Shown: positions 34,430-47,104, counted from the stretch's first letter. The stretch is 60,000 nt of DNA from Adiantum capillus-veneris (GCA_014529385.2 CM043959.1:62635753-62695752); one strand, 5' to 3'. Numbers and translations are program-made. Notes: generated by a model not told the origin, from the sequence alone.

Positions 34430-34520
34430 TACGTATGTGTTGGTCGCAGATTTTTTGTTTTTGAAAGATGTGATGCTTGAAATGCGCACAAGGACACACC
34501 ATCCTATCATCTATACTTTA
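34430..34520 (-). pseudogene. CACTA TNP2 transposase, Cys-rich N-terminus (outer element)
   Basis: The minus strand reads DDRMVCPCAHFKHHIFQKQK and ICDQH, directly up to the junction with the second CACTA element. The 'CPC..C/FKH..F......H' pattern is the usual start of plant TNP2 proteins. When the second element and one 3-base target copy are disregarded, the frame runs without a shift into the segment ending at 29801. The upstream start codon cannot be placed. Confidence 0.65.
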
Positions 34521-34611
34521 TCTACCAATGATGCAACAAATAATTAAAAAACTCTACTTGTTATAACTACACACTACTAACTACATGATAATACATGACA
34601 AACTCACATTC

Positions 34612-36560
34612 TCTAGCCAGGCCCGATCCCCGCACATCTCGGTCTAGAGGTGCATGGAGATTAGGACCACATGGTAATAATCTTGTCTTTATTGGTCAAT
34701 GACTATATATTAAGGTTTTTTAAGTCTGTGTGTGCTTTTGAAGTTCGATTGCGTTATTTTTCTTTGTTTATCAATTTCCATTTGCGTTTTGAAGTATACA
34801 AGACATTTCTGAAGTCCGTTTGCATTTTTCCAACTATTTGCCCCTAGCTCTAACAACCTCATATTCTCTAGCCAGGCCCAATCCCCGTACACCTCCGTCT
34901 AGAGGTGCATGGAGATTAGGACCACATGGTAATAATCTTGTCTTTATTGGTCAATGACTATATATTAAGGTTTTTAAAGTCTGTGTGCACTTCTGAAGTC
35001 TGATTACGTTATTTTACTTTGTTTATCAATTTTTGTTTGCATTTTGTAGTACACAAAATATTTTCAAAGTCTGTTTGTGTCTTTTCAACTATTTACCGCT
35101 AGCTCTAGCAACGTCACATTCTCTAATCATGCCCAATCCCCACACGCCTAGGTCTAGAGGTGCACGGAGATTAGGACCATAGGGTCAAGGACTATATATT
35201 AGTGTTTTTGAAGTCTATGTACGTTTTTGAAGTTCAATTTCGCTTTTGAAACCTATAACCTAAACTTAACCTATAACGTATAACCTAACATATAAAGGCT
35301 ATAACTTAATTTAACCTAACCTATAACCAAATTAAACCTCACCTATAACCTAACCTAACCGAAGTTCGTTTGCATTTTTTGAAGTACACGAGTCATTTTT
35401 GAAATCTATTTGCGTTTTTTCTACTATTTGCCACTAGCTCTAAATATAACCTAACCTAACATATAACCTAAACCTGACATAATTTAACATAACCTAAACC
35501 TAACCTATAACCTAACCTAACCGAAGTTCGTTTGCGTTTTTAGAAGTACATGAGTCATCTTCGAAGTTCGTTTGCATTTTTCTACTATTAATTTGCTGCT
35601 AGCTCTAACCTAACCTATAACCTAAACCTAACCCAACCTAACATAACCTATAACCTATAATCTAAGTTATAACCTAAACCTAACCTATAACCTAACCTAA
35701 TTTAAGTCCGTTTGTATTTTTTGAAGTACACGAGCCATCTTCGAATTACGTTTGTATTTTTTATGCTATTAATTTGATGTTAGCTATAACCTAACCTAGC
35801 CTATAACCTAAACCTAACATATAACCTAAACCCAATCTAACATAACGTATAACCTAACCTAACTTATAACCTATAACCTAACCTATAATCTAAACCTAAC
35901 CTATAACCTAAACCTAGCCTATAACCTAGCCTAATTGAAGTCCATTTGCGTTTTTTGAAGTACACGAGTCATCTTCGAATTTCGTTTGCATTTTTTCTAC
36001 TATTAATTTGCTACTAGCTCTAATTTGACCTAACCTATAATCTAACATAACCTATAACCTAAAACCTAACATAACCTATAACGTATAATATAATCTATAG
36101 CCTAAACCTAACATATAACCTAACATAATCGAAGTCCGTTTGCGTTTTTTAAAGTACACGAGTCATCTTTGAAGTCCATTTGCATTTTTTGTACTATTAA
36201 TTTTTCGCTAGCTTTAACCTAACCTATAATCTAAACCTAATCTAACGTAAATTATAACCTAACTTAACCTATAACCTATAACCTAACCTATATTCTAAAC
36301 CTAATATATAACCTAAACCTAACCTATAATTTAACCTATAACCTAACCTAATCGAAGTCTATTTGCGTTTTTGAAGTACACATGTCATCTTCAAAGTTTG
36401 TTTGTATTTTTTCTACTATTAATTTACCGCTAGATCTAACCTAACCTATAATCTAACGTAACATATAACCTAAACCTAACATATAACATAATCTAACATA
36501 ACCTATAACCTAACCTATAATCTAACCTAATCGAAGTCCATTTGTATTTTTCGAAGCAAA
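34612..36560. repeat. Tandem array with telomere-like CCTAACC/TATAACC tracts
   Basis: The first 600 bases are about 2.5 units of 250 bp (AGCCAGGCCC...GTCTAGAGGTGCATGGAG). From 35230 a shorter unit of 160-235 bp repeats about seven times. Each has GAAGT(C/T)CGTTTGC, AAGTACACGAGTCAT, CTACTATTAATTT and GCTAGCTCTAA, followed by a variable tract of CCTAACCTATAACCTAAAC. Unit length varies with that tract. It is not canonical plant telomere repeat (CCCTAAA). Confidence 0.85.
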
Positions 36561-36569
36561 GAGTCATTC

Positions 36570-37500
36570 GTAATATGACTTATTCTGCAAAATTTTGATG
36601 AATATTTTTATTTAGAGTACATTTTATTCATTCTAGCGTTTTTCCACAGTATAGGACTTCATATTAATCGTTCTCGTGAAGTTTCAAATTTTGACCCGGA
36701 ACACTCCTCGGGAGCCAGTTTTGAGGGTACTATGGTCAAAATTTGGAATGTTTTGTATGTAGCACTTTTAGCCTTCGACACGAGGAAAAATATTGCTTCT
36801 TTGTGTTTTTGCTGGTTCTTGCATTTTGATGCCCGTAGATTAGAGAAAAAGTGAGAAAATGCTGTTTTAGACTGTTTTTGTGAAAATTGCTGACTTGCAG
36901 GTAATTTTTCGGGCAAACTGAGCAGGATATGGATTTTTTGCATCTCACAACTTTCGAAGAGCTTGATGAGGCAAAAAATTTCATGTGAGACAGACGTGGT
37001 CAAATTCTGAACCGTTTGGGAGTTACGGCTTGCTGAAAATGGCCAAAAATTGTGGACTTATAAAAAAAAAAGTTTCTAAAATTGCTAACTCGCGAGTGTG
37101 GGTTACGTTTTGTGGTTTTTATGCGTTTGAATGTAGGACATCTCTTTTCGGAACCTATTTTGGGCCGCTTTTGCTAAAGACTGACAGAAGGACAAAAATA
37201 GCCACTTTTCCTCGCGTGAAGAAGACAGCCTGTGGAGAAGGAGGCTATTCTACAGTGAAGGCACCTTGTGATTGAGATTGAGAGTGAGAGTGAGAATGCG
37301 ATTGAGTACTCTGCACAGATTGAGAGTGATATTGAGAGTGAGATAGCTCGGGGTGGTCGGGAGGTTGATACGAGCTATGCTCTTCTTGTACCCGGGAATT
37401 GATTTCAATATACATCTCTGATTTCCTGCGTCTACTCTGTGTACTTGCAAATTTCTGTTATTCAGCTGTTGTATTCCCGTGTCTTGTCACATCATTTCCG
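36570..37500. other. Unclassified segment between tandem arrays
   Basis: The longest frame (36659-37003, minus, 114 codons) has no recognisable motif. At 37265-37350 the sequence is rich in GAGATTGAGAGTGAG repeats. The segment could be another degraded insertion, because the telomere-like array resumes after it. Confidence 0.3.
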
Positions 37501-38190
37501 AAGTTCGTTTGTGTCTTTTCTACTATTTGTCGCTAGCTCTAACCTAACCTATAACCGACACAATCTTGCATGGTGAATGGTGTGTATTCTAATCCAGCCA
37601 TTGCTGTCAAGGTGTTATCTTAAATATATGTTCCTTTTGATGAAACCTTGTTGGTGAGGAGTGATACCCTTATCCAGAGTGGGAGAGAGTCTTAGGGAAA
37701 TTGACTTGGCAATAATTTTGTAAGCTACTGACATCATGGTTATGGGCCACCAATGTTTTAGTTAAGAGCATCAGATTTTTTTCGAACCAAACCTATAACC
37801 TAAACATTACTTAACTTAGCCTATAACCTTACCCAACCTTTTACATACAACCTGTAACCTAACCTATAATGTAATATGTTGCTTAAACCTGACCTATAAC
37901 CTAACCTAGCCTATAACCTATAACCTAAACCTAATCTATAAGCTAATCTAGCCTAACCTATAAGTTAACCTAACCTAATTAACCTATAACCTAACCTGAC
38001 CTAGCCTATAACTAATCTATAAGCTAACCTAACATATAACCTAACGTAACCTATAACCTAAACCTAATCTAACCTAACTTATACCCTAACCTAGCCTAAA
38101 GTATAACCTAACCTATAACCTATGACTTAATGTATAACCTATATCCTAACCTAAACTAAACCTAACCGAAACCTATAGCCTAAACCTCAT
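37500..38190. repeat. Second block of telomere-like CCTAACCTATAACC repeats
   Basis: It starts with the same GAAGTTCGTTTG...GCTAGCTCTAACC unit as the main array. A non-repeated insert lies at about 37560-37790, followed by about 400 bases of CCTAACC/TATAACC variants. Confidence 0.8.
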
Positions 38191-38217
38191 GAATTGCATG
38201 ATCATGATGAGATGGTA

Positions 38218-38420
38218 GCGTAATTTCAAAACAAAATTTCTTCAAACCATAATTTCAAAACAAAATTTTCCCATAGCATAATTTCGAAACAAATTTTTTC
38301 AAAGCATAATTTCAAAACAAAATTTCCTCATAGCATAATTTCAAATCAAAATTGCCCCAAACCATAATTTCAAAATAATTTTTTTTCCAAAGCATCATTT
38401 CTAAACAAAATTGTAGAAAA
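38218..38420. repeat. About 30-bp tandem repeat
   Basis: Seven copies of CATAATTTCAAAACAAAATT followed by about 10 bases (for example TCCTCATAG). No coding sense. Confidence 0.85.
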
Positions 38421-38567
38421 ATTTAAAGCATTGAAAGCCTAATGAATGAAATTTTACTTTGTCAATATATAGTATAATTTTAAATTATTTAAATATGCAT
38501 AAAACTTTCGGGCACTCACATGCAGCCTATTTGAGCAAGAAAGGGTCTTGTAAACGTCTTCAAACTT

Positions 38568-38570
<3 letters not shown>

Positions 38571-38609
<39 letters not shown>
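38571..38609. repeat. (CA)n microsatellite
   Basis: About 19 CA units. Confidence 0.95.
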
Positions 38610-38611
<2 letters not shown>

Positions 38612-38819
38612 TGTTAAACCCTAAACCTACAAGCAAACTTGAAAAGAATCTCACCTTGATGCTAGGGAGTAGTCCACAAGCAAGATTCTCACCTCCGGCA
38701 AGTTGTTGGGCACCAGATCTGCATTAGGTGAGGAGGAGGAGGAGAGAAAGAGAAGAGGTGCAAAAACTAGAGAAATGCACAGGGAAAGACCTGCGGGTTT
38801 GTATTTTTGCAGAGTCTGT

Positions 38820-39014
38820 CGGTACAGGTGCTTGTGTAGGCGTCGAAAGATACATCGGTAGAGGAGTCAAAAGACACATCGGTATAGGCGTTGGAAATTC
38901 AAAACTAAATTTTTTTATAATGTTCATCGCCCTCCATACTTACCTACACATATACCGACGCCCGCCATTGATGCCGGTAATTTGACGTCGGAATTTAAGT
39001 GACCTCTTGTAGTG
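38820..39014. repeat. Right subterminal and terminal repeat of the outer CACTA
   Basis: ACATCGGTA-type motifs and CGGTATAGGC (38880-38889) are followed by CCGACG, GCCGGTAA and GTCGGAA, then the terminal ACCTCTTGTAGTG at 39002-39014. The 13-base terminus is identical to that of the nested element. Confidence 0.65.
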
Positions 39015-39199
39015 AAGAGGGGGGGAGGGGGAGGGGAGAAAGAGAGAGATTACAGGAGAAGAATGAACTATTTTCTAGGGAGATATATTGACAAAAGGAA
39101 ATGTGTGTGAGTATGTGTGTGTGTGTGTGTGTGTTAGCACGTGCAAAAGTAGCGAGTATCACATTGAAACTTACATTTCTTGTGCATTGCAATAAAGAA

Positions 39200-39213
39200 C
39201 ACACACTATATAG
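39200..39213 (+). promoter_or_regulatory. Possible TATA box
   Basis: ACTATATAGTG lies about 15 bases before the ATG at 39221. That is too close for a normal leader, so the initiation site or the start codon may differ. Confidence 0.2.
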
Positions 39214-39220
39214 TGTTTCA

Positions 39221-39553
39221 ATGGCCGACAAAAACAACACATACTCTGCAGATTTTGTCATTGAGGATGGTAGGACAACTAGAAGATGTCTTGCAAGCAT
39301 CGACTGCCACAAGCACAATGTTCGTTACATCAATCGAGTGGACCTTATCAACCATATGTGGGATGTGCATCGCCTTAAAGTTGCCATTCCCAAGCAAAAG
39401 CCAGGCTGCTGCCTTGGATCTCCCAAATCTAGAATGGCATCGAGATCATATGAAAAACAATGGCGTGTGATATTCTCAAATGCGGAGCACAATTTTGATA
39501 AGAATTTTAAGGCACAAAAATTCAAAGAAAAGAGGAGGGATGAAATAAATTAG
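39221..39553 (+). CDS. Small Cys/His-containing hypothetical protein
   Basis: ATG at 39221 gives MADKNNTYSADFVIED and 110 codons to a TAG at 39551-39553. The same frame then stays open for 35 more codons (EDLSEEEKILVSSRDSYIEE) to a TAG near 39660, so the first stop may be a mutation. The segment RCLASIDCHKHN...RVDLINHMWDVH has a C-x5-C...H-x4-H arrangement like a divergent C2H2 zinc finger. The C-terminus is basic, then acidic. It begins about 200 bases outside the right end of the outer CACTA element. The family is not recognised; it could be an N-terminal exon of a transposon protein. Confidence 0.35.
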   Translation: MADKNNTYSADFVIEDGRTTRRCLASIDCHKHNVRYINRVDLINHMWDVHRLKVAIPKQKPGCCLGSPKSRMASRSYEKQWRVIFSNAEHNFDKNFKAQKFKEKRRDEIN

Positions 39554-39778
39554 GAAGATTTAAGTGAAGAAGAAAAGATTCTTGTGTCCTCAAGAGATAG
39601 CTATATTGAAGAAAAGGTGGTAGCTGCTGTGAAGGACCCTATTCTCAAGGGTATCTTTTAGTATACTTTGATTAGTTTGGTGGTGAGTTTCAAAACTCAT
39701 CGTGTCCAGGCCCTCTAAGCTTGCTTTGTAGATTTTGGCTCAAAAGGAATAGACTCTGCCAAAAAAAGCATGGATATT

Positions 39779-39933
<155 letters not shown>

Positions 39934-40337
39934 GTACACAAAGAAAGGCAAAGTAGAGCCACATTTCAAATTGCTTTAAAAAACAAAAATGGTCACCCTT
40001 CAAATTGGAGGGCTACAAGAAACTTTATTGCTTTCCCAAGAACTTTAAATATTATAAATATAAGTAGAGGCTCTCTCCATCCTTGAAAATTTTAAGCTTT
40101 GTTATATATAGACTAGTATGTGACCTGCGCGTTGCTCCGATCATAAAAATTTAAAACAAGATCAGAGTCGCAAAACCGTGGGTTCTCCAAGGGCTGGTGG
40201 TTCTGAAAGCAAAGGCAAGGCCCCATGGCCTAGCTGTCCCTAACATCGTGGATTAGCAGCATAATTGCAAAGGCCTATCGCCTGTTCCTTTTTTAAGCTT
40301 GCACATGTTCATGACGTTGTCTGCACCTCTTAGAGAG

Positions 40338-40371
<34 letters not shown>

Positions 40372-40518
40372 GCAAACAACAGATTACGAGCGTTTAAATC
40401 TCTATGAGAGAAAGAATAGAAAATAAAAAATTATGAACGTTAGTTTAAATCTCTTTGAGAGAGAGAATAGAAATAACAAATTATGAGCATTAGTTTAAAT
40501 CTCTTTGAGAGATAGAAT

Positions 40519-40524
<6 letters not shown>

Positions 40525-40588
<64 letters not shown>
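40525..40588. repeat. Compound (CT)n(CA)n microsatellite
   Basis: About 21 CT units run directly into about 11 CA units, the same polarity as the tract at 39782. Confidence 0.95.
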
Positions 40589-42685
40589 CCCAAAAGTGTT
40601 GTAGTGATTGCTTCAATGTGAGTACCTTGCTTGGCATGGGCGGTCACCACATTTGTGATAAAGGGACCTTGTATTGGTATCCAAGTTAGCTTTTGATGGT
40701 GTGTATCATGTCAATGCCAAGGGGCTAATGCATGTTATTTCCTTATGCTCTCACTTTACACCGTTGCCATAAATAGTATAAGAACCACTATGAAACTTAT
40801 CAACTATGCTATTTAATAGTAAAGAAAGAAGATGTGCAAGAGGAAGGGTATTTTTAGAGGGTTGCATGCTCTTACTATATTGTCAATATCTATGAATAGC
40901 ATATTGTTTTATATGATTCATATCTCAATGGTAGAGTTTAGCGTTCTACTCTTTTTTAGGCATGCAATAGGTCACAACCTATGATCCTTCGTGAAACATC
41001 CAGATCCCAGATTCTCACCAACTTATCGGATTCACGCTGTGAGCGGGATGGAAACACACACAACGCCTCTATAATGATCCGACACACACTCTTGGAATGA
41101 TACACACACACATTATGGGGCACCACTCGGCTTACACAACCAGCCTGGCCGAGACAGAAAACACACAGACGGAGTGAGAAGAGAGAGATTTCCCACTTGC
41201 CCACTCAACACTCACACACACACACACTCTCAATTCAGCTCAAAGGAGGCAAATTGGTGTTGTTTAGACTCAGTGAAGCTTAGCCCAACACCAATGGGGC
41301 AAATAGGTTACACAGTATTGAAGAAATACACCAGATACAACCACAAAGTTAAGGAGAGGCTTCACTCACCGGAGAAGATTACACAAAAAAATAGCAAAAA
41401 ATCTGTGAGGAATTTGGCAAAATGGACAGCGCCATTGTGTCCGAAACGCCCAAAAACCCCACCCTACAATGTCACAGTGCTCAAATCCGACTTCAGATGA
41501 GCAGTTTAGGGCAAAAAAATGCTCCAAAAACAGCAAAAACACACTTGCGGCTGTTCCTCCTCTCTTCTCCACGTTTTTTCTGGTCTTCTCTCAGTTTTTT
41601 CAGTTCCCACACTTAGATTTATTAGTTGGGCACCCTTGGCCTTTTAGATGACCTCAAACGGACCCCGAATAGGCCAAAAACTGACCTCGCAGTGCATAGT
41701 TGTCACCTTTTTGCATCATCCGCACACTTGGCACTCAGTTTTTCCAAATAATGCATCCCGCAACCACGTGAAGTGGCCCCAAAAAGTGGTCCTTATGATG
41801 AGCTTTCTGCATAAGTATCACAAGAAAACACCCACGTCGTGTTCGTACTTCTTCGCGTACAAGTATTGACCTCATTGGACCTCCTGACACCACTCGATGC
41901 CATCTGACGCACCTGCTTACCTCATGTCATTGGCCCGCGGATAGCTTCCTCGAGAATTTTTACGCGCTACCAACTCCTCCTTATTGTAGAAAAAACACAC
42001 TGGTACTAATAATAGTGAAAATCGCTGCACTAAGTACACCCTGTCCTACATGTACACACGTGGGCCCCACATAACCACCTGGCTCTGGAAAATGGGAAAT
42101 CCTTTATTTGATGCACCATGCATGTATATGTACATATGCGCAATCCCTTGCTCCAAAAAACTCCTGAAAACGCATGTTATTGCAATGTCAAGAATATTGT
42201 AAACCCTCCTTACACTATTTACATATTTATCTCAATATAGTATCTTTGATAAAAAACAAAACACAAACTTTATCAGCTTGCCACTCTTTCTCTTTTGTGA
42301 ATTTGTCTTTTCCACCATCCATTTGATGGATTGAACTCAATCTTTATGGCTATATGGACATGCAAATCCACGCTTTGCTATAATTTAGTCCATTTTGATT
42401 ATAAATTAAACTACTGCAAACCTACCTTGCCATATGTTTTCCCTCTTATGCCTACATCAAACTGCGTTAGCCTCAATATTGGCTTGAATATGTCACCATG
42501 CATCACATGGACCCCTTACATATTGTCATAATCGATAGCGACATTCTTGTTGTTCTTTCACATCAACATAGTGCCATATGAGGTATCTTTTTGGTTAGCT
42601 CCCTACCTTAGCTAATCCCCTATCCCTTTTACTCAGTTCCTTTTTATACTACACGAGCTTACGATTATCTCTGAGTTATCTTCCC

Positions 42686-42838
42686 TGTCATGCCAAGGGT
42701 AGGACTAGACGGGCACGGCCCGGGCAATGTGCCGGACACACATGCAGTAAAGGGGTCTATATATGGAAGAGGGCGAGGGGCCTATATATAGGATGGTTGG
42801 GAGGTTATTCCCATGTCTGTCTACCCGCTAGTCTTACA
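42686..42838 (+). repeat. Candidate LTR of an unclassified retroelement
   Basis: The sequence starts TGTCATGCC and ends CTTACA (TG...CA, 153 bases), has a TATATATGG box near 42760, and is followed at once by a primer-site-like TTGGTATTAGAGCT. The TGTCATGCC start is common in plant Ty3-type LTRs. A partial match to its first 20 bases occurs at 45852 (TGTCAGGCCAAGGGTAAGA), but no full second LTR is found. Confidence 0.45.
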
Positions 42839-42839
42839 T

Positions 42840-42851
42840 TGGTATTAGAGC
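42840..42851 (+). other. Degenerate primer-binding site (tRNA-Met type)
   Basis: TGGTATTAGAGC differs from the standard TGGTATCAGAGC by one C-to-T change and lies one base after the candidate LTR. Confidence 0.5.
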
Positions 42852-42892
42852 TATGGAGGAGGGAAGCATGGCGTTCTGTCTGGAAGCATGGC

Positions 42893-43001
<109 letters not shown>

Positions 43002-46000
43002 CTTGTGATCGGAGATCTACACAGAGCTCGAGGCCGAACTCCACGTGGGACAGACCGCTTCTATGCACAAAGTCGCGATGTTCGACATGCACGAAATCGG
43101 ACCTGCATGCTTTCTGCAGCTTCGCCCTGGCCCGAGGGGGGTTTTTCGTCACATGATGGAGGTGGTTGGAGCAGCACATGGATCGGCATGTTGGAGTTTT
43201 TCCCTGCGCAGTTTACAGAGCCGCCATCGCTGAAGGTTATTTCTTTAAGTTTATTTTTTACTTCGTTTAGGGGTTGGCCATGGTGTGGGCGCCTAGGGTG
43301 CCCATGGGGCACTGCTAGGGCCTTGTCCCACACATGGGGTGCCCAAGGGGTCCCGGAGAAGCCGGACCGCCCAAGGTTGCATGCAACAATTGCAGGAGCC
43401 ATGGCTGCACGCATTCACGGACTTACTGACCGGTTTGCTACGATGCATGAGTGTCTTGAAGAGAGGTGACGGTGATTTTTCCAAGGCATGCATGCAGAAG
43501 TGCTAGGAAAGCAAGGCTTCCAGTTCACCATGAGGCTATGGAAACACGGTTTCTACCTTCGCCATGGATTTCCAATCGAATATCCGACATCACTAGCGGA
43601 CACCGATTCGAGGCTCTTTAGTGCTTTGATGGAAGCTATACACCACCATGATATGAAAATCATGGCATGCGTGCTCGTGCATCATGCAGGAATTTGACAA
43701 CATAGCAAGTCGATTCATGTGATTCAGCAAGTACGCACTAAAGTTTGTGGCATATTTTGTTTGCACAACATTAATGTTTCGGTTGAAGATCAAAATCAAG
43801 CATGGCTTGAGTACACAATTCCTCGACACCACACGCGCGTCAGAGGTTCATTGTTGCTACAAAGGCAATTCAGGCAGGGCTTGTAACATATTCGATTACG
43901 GTATTTGGCAAGGCCGACCGATAATTATACTTTTTGATCCCTCCTACATTCAAGAAGCTGCAACGATGATGACATGAATAATCTTCATCTCGCTGACGTT
44001 CAAAGACAAGGTATGACGATTTGTTGCACTTTTCTTGTTTGATTCATTCTTAGTGTGCAGTTGTTACTTGTATGCTTGAGCACGGCTCACTTGGTCTTCA
44101 ACATGTTGTTCTGATCATTGAGCAAGGCTCATTATGTGCATACACCACTCCAGAGTTAACCCTTGCCATTTTTTATCATGCATGGCATGTATATACTTAC
44201 GAGGCTTTCATTTTTGTCCTGCTAGCATTTGGAGTATGCTAGGAGCATATTCATTGGACGATTTATAGTTATAGTGCGGCAAGTATAGGTAAGGCCTATA
44301 GTTTGTCATGCAAATTTCTTTCTTGCCTATCTTTCATTGGCACAGCACGCAAAAGTGCTCGGCATGGCCGACCATTTATCACAGCCTGCAACACAGATAG
44401 GAGTCTCTTTGCTTTCAATAATCCAATTCCTCCAGTATGCATATAAGTATTTTTCTACTCTTCAATAAAAAGTACAGCTGGACAGGGTCCATTGTCTGTG
44501 CATGATCGACACAATTGACTCTCTTCATGATGAAATCTGTCGTCAATAGCATGTGTTGGCAATGAGGCCGGACATAGTTATCTGAAGCATGGCTTCTCCT
44601 GAGTACCTTAAGGCAGGGCCAAGGGCCGGTTTTTCAGTATCTCAAGGTGACACGCTTGGCCTATTACTGGATTTGTTGAGGGCAGCAAGTTGCTCGGCAA
44701 GGCCGACTCCTTTTCACTGTTTCTACAAGCCGACATAGGATGCTTGCCACACAATACTGGTTAATTTCACTTGAAATTGCTCGACAAGGTCGATTATTTT
44801 TGTCATGCTATTGGCAGCCACATCAGTTGGCCATTAGCACTACCCGATCCAGGTGAAGCAAGGCTTCTCTTTATGCATCTTGCATAGAGACTCCCCACGA
44901 TTGACATATGCTATGAGCATACAAACTTGGGACGGATTTGGCAAAATGTTTGCAGATTCTTTCATTCCGTATACGACGGATGTATATGATACAAGAGGTC
45001 GAATATACATATGCGACAACTCTCTCTCGCACGGCACGGCTTCTCCCTTGTGCCGAGCTATTGCCATTGATTTGGAATCAAGGGATTTGGCACACAAGTT
45101 TGGGGAATTGGAAAAATAGGGAATGTCAGCTCACAGAATCCCTACCAGTTTATTCTGTGCAAGGCACTTATGGTTTTGGTTCTCACGCTTGAGACCGTTA
45201 TAGTAGCCAAGGGCTTACATTTTTGCATGTAAGGCATGCTGAGCAGGTGGCATGGATTCCACCACTTTATACATTATACTTCCGCTATAACACTCGCAAC
45301 TCTGTCAAGGACAGACTAAGTAATGGATTGTTGAACCTGATGGTTGGTTGCTATCAACACCCAACAGCACTAAAAGCAACCTAAATCTAGGACTTATTTC
45401 ACATGCAAAGTGCCAATGCTAAGTCATTTTCATACAATCACGACCGTGCAAGGAAGGCAGATCAAGATGTGGTTGTGTTTTTCTGTTACCTCTCTCAATG
45501 AGAGAGTCATAGCAGAAACTTGTTGCATGCTTATAGGATACGGTGCACGTTAGGCACAAGATGCACACGAGCATGGCAATCAACTATACACATCATAGTC
45601 GTTCAAGGAAAGTTCCGCAACCCAGCATGCTCTTCTTCTCTCTCGTTCTCTCTCTTTAAGGGAATAATGAAAATCTTCTAAGAAGCTTTTGATACGTGTT
45701 TTGCTCGTGAGTCAGCCTGAGCCAAGGTGCTCTAACTGTCATCTAGCACATGGCTAAGATGCTACTCAAATTAGTCTTCATCGGTTTGTCCATTGAGCAC
45801 TAATTTGCACAAGGGCTATGAGCCACATAGGCTAAGAGCCATTGTCAGGCCAAGGGTAAGACCCAACTATTGGCATTCTTTGGGTGATTCTTTTCAAGAG
45901 TGAATAGATCTACCCAGGGAAGTATACATCGACATTAAGGGACAAGCAAGGGTCTTGTCATTCAGGATGTTTACAGTGTCATTTTTGCACTACATGTTTT

Positions 46001-47104
46001 CAGTGCGACATTCAAGTTGATTTTTTGATAAATCTTCAACTCATAGCAGACTGATCTCTACAAGGAAGTATAGATGCAAGAATCAGTTGAGACAGCATGG
46101 CTGTCCACAAGAGCTAGGCAGTTCACTTGTGTGGATTTGTTGCTCTCTCTATAGCACTATGGAGTGTCTATGGACATATTGTTTGGGGTACGACCCGGAG
46201 GGTGACTGCTAAATCACCTCATAGGCATTGAGGATCACAGTTTGATCTCTCCCAGTTAAACTTTCACGGAAAGAATTCTGCAATTTACCACACGGTAGCG
46301 GACGAATTCAACTTTTTGAGTTGATTCCAATCATTATGTACACGGTTAACTATGTTGGTTACCGTTGCCTGCTAGTTGAGCAGTTTCTGCAGAGGGTTTT
46401 ACCAAGGGGTTTGACTACGTAGATGTTAACCAAAGGGGTTGGATTGTGCAGGCAACACCCACGGTTTATAGTGCAAGTCGTATAAATATGCTTGAATGTT
46501 TCAAAGCCATGCCAAGGGCATGTTGGAACAGAGTATTTTGGACCGTAGCATCCACTATACCTTATGCTGTTACGAACCTAGTTGTAGGGTTAAATTTGGC
46601 ACATGTTATCACATTGGATACAACATGGTCTAGGAACTCAAGGAGTTCAGTTTAGCCAGTGTGGAGCATGATAATGAGGGTCACTCTCACTCTTTTCGCG
46701 GAGTGTTTGCAATTACCTCCACACACAAGTACCAGCTCATACTTGATGGATGTCGCTTTTCTTCATATCCTTGTTTGAGACATATTCCACATGTGGAGAA
46801 TATGAGTCTCTTGGACTGACACTGGCGCCAATTTTTTACCAATGTGTCGCGACGAAGTCCCTAGGTGCTGGTCGCATCCATTGGTTCGACCATTTTAAGT
46901 ACACAGTATCAGGAGCAATTTCAGTGGTGGCCAGAATTTGTCGGGTACTAAGTACAAACTTGCTATGATTACAAGTGCTGTGAAACCACCTTAACGGAGG
47001 GTCGTTTCTACATATAGCTAAGTATGCTATGTACATGAGAATGTCTCATGGTTGGTACCTAGGTGTGACTGGGTTGTCCATTCTATTATGGTCCAAATTT
47101 GCTG

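Larger units (their letters stand above)
13218..39014 (-). mobile_element. Outer CACTA (En/Spm) transposon, disrupted by nested insertions
   Basis: Minus-strand CACTA genes occur in the order expected for one element: Cys-rich TNP2 N-terminus (34.5 kb), TNP2 middle (29.8-28.97 kb), TNP2 C-terminus with DUF4218 (18.1-16.6 kb), DUF4216 (16.1-15.4 kb) and the second ORF (15.2-14.3 kb). The right end is a clear terminal repeat at 39002-39014 (ACCTCTTGTAGTG, the complement of CACTACAAGAGGT). The left end is inferred from a weak TACAAG match at 13221 followed by subterminal motifs. GCCTATACCG at 13402-13411 occurs inverted at 38880-38889. No matching 3-bp target duplication is visible with the proposed left end. 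Excluding insertions the element is about 10 kb. Boundaries are uncertain; the gene order is not. Confidence 0.5.

Noticed and set aside
35260-36530. Chromosome-end telomere
   Set aside because: The tract is irregular CCTAACC/TATAACC, is not the plant CCCTAAA repeat, and lies within unit repeats flanked by other DNA.
40109-40135. Named dispersed repeat end
   Set aside because: The sequence looks familiar from plant genomes but I could not assign it to a family or find a partner end.
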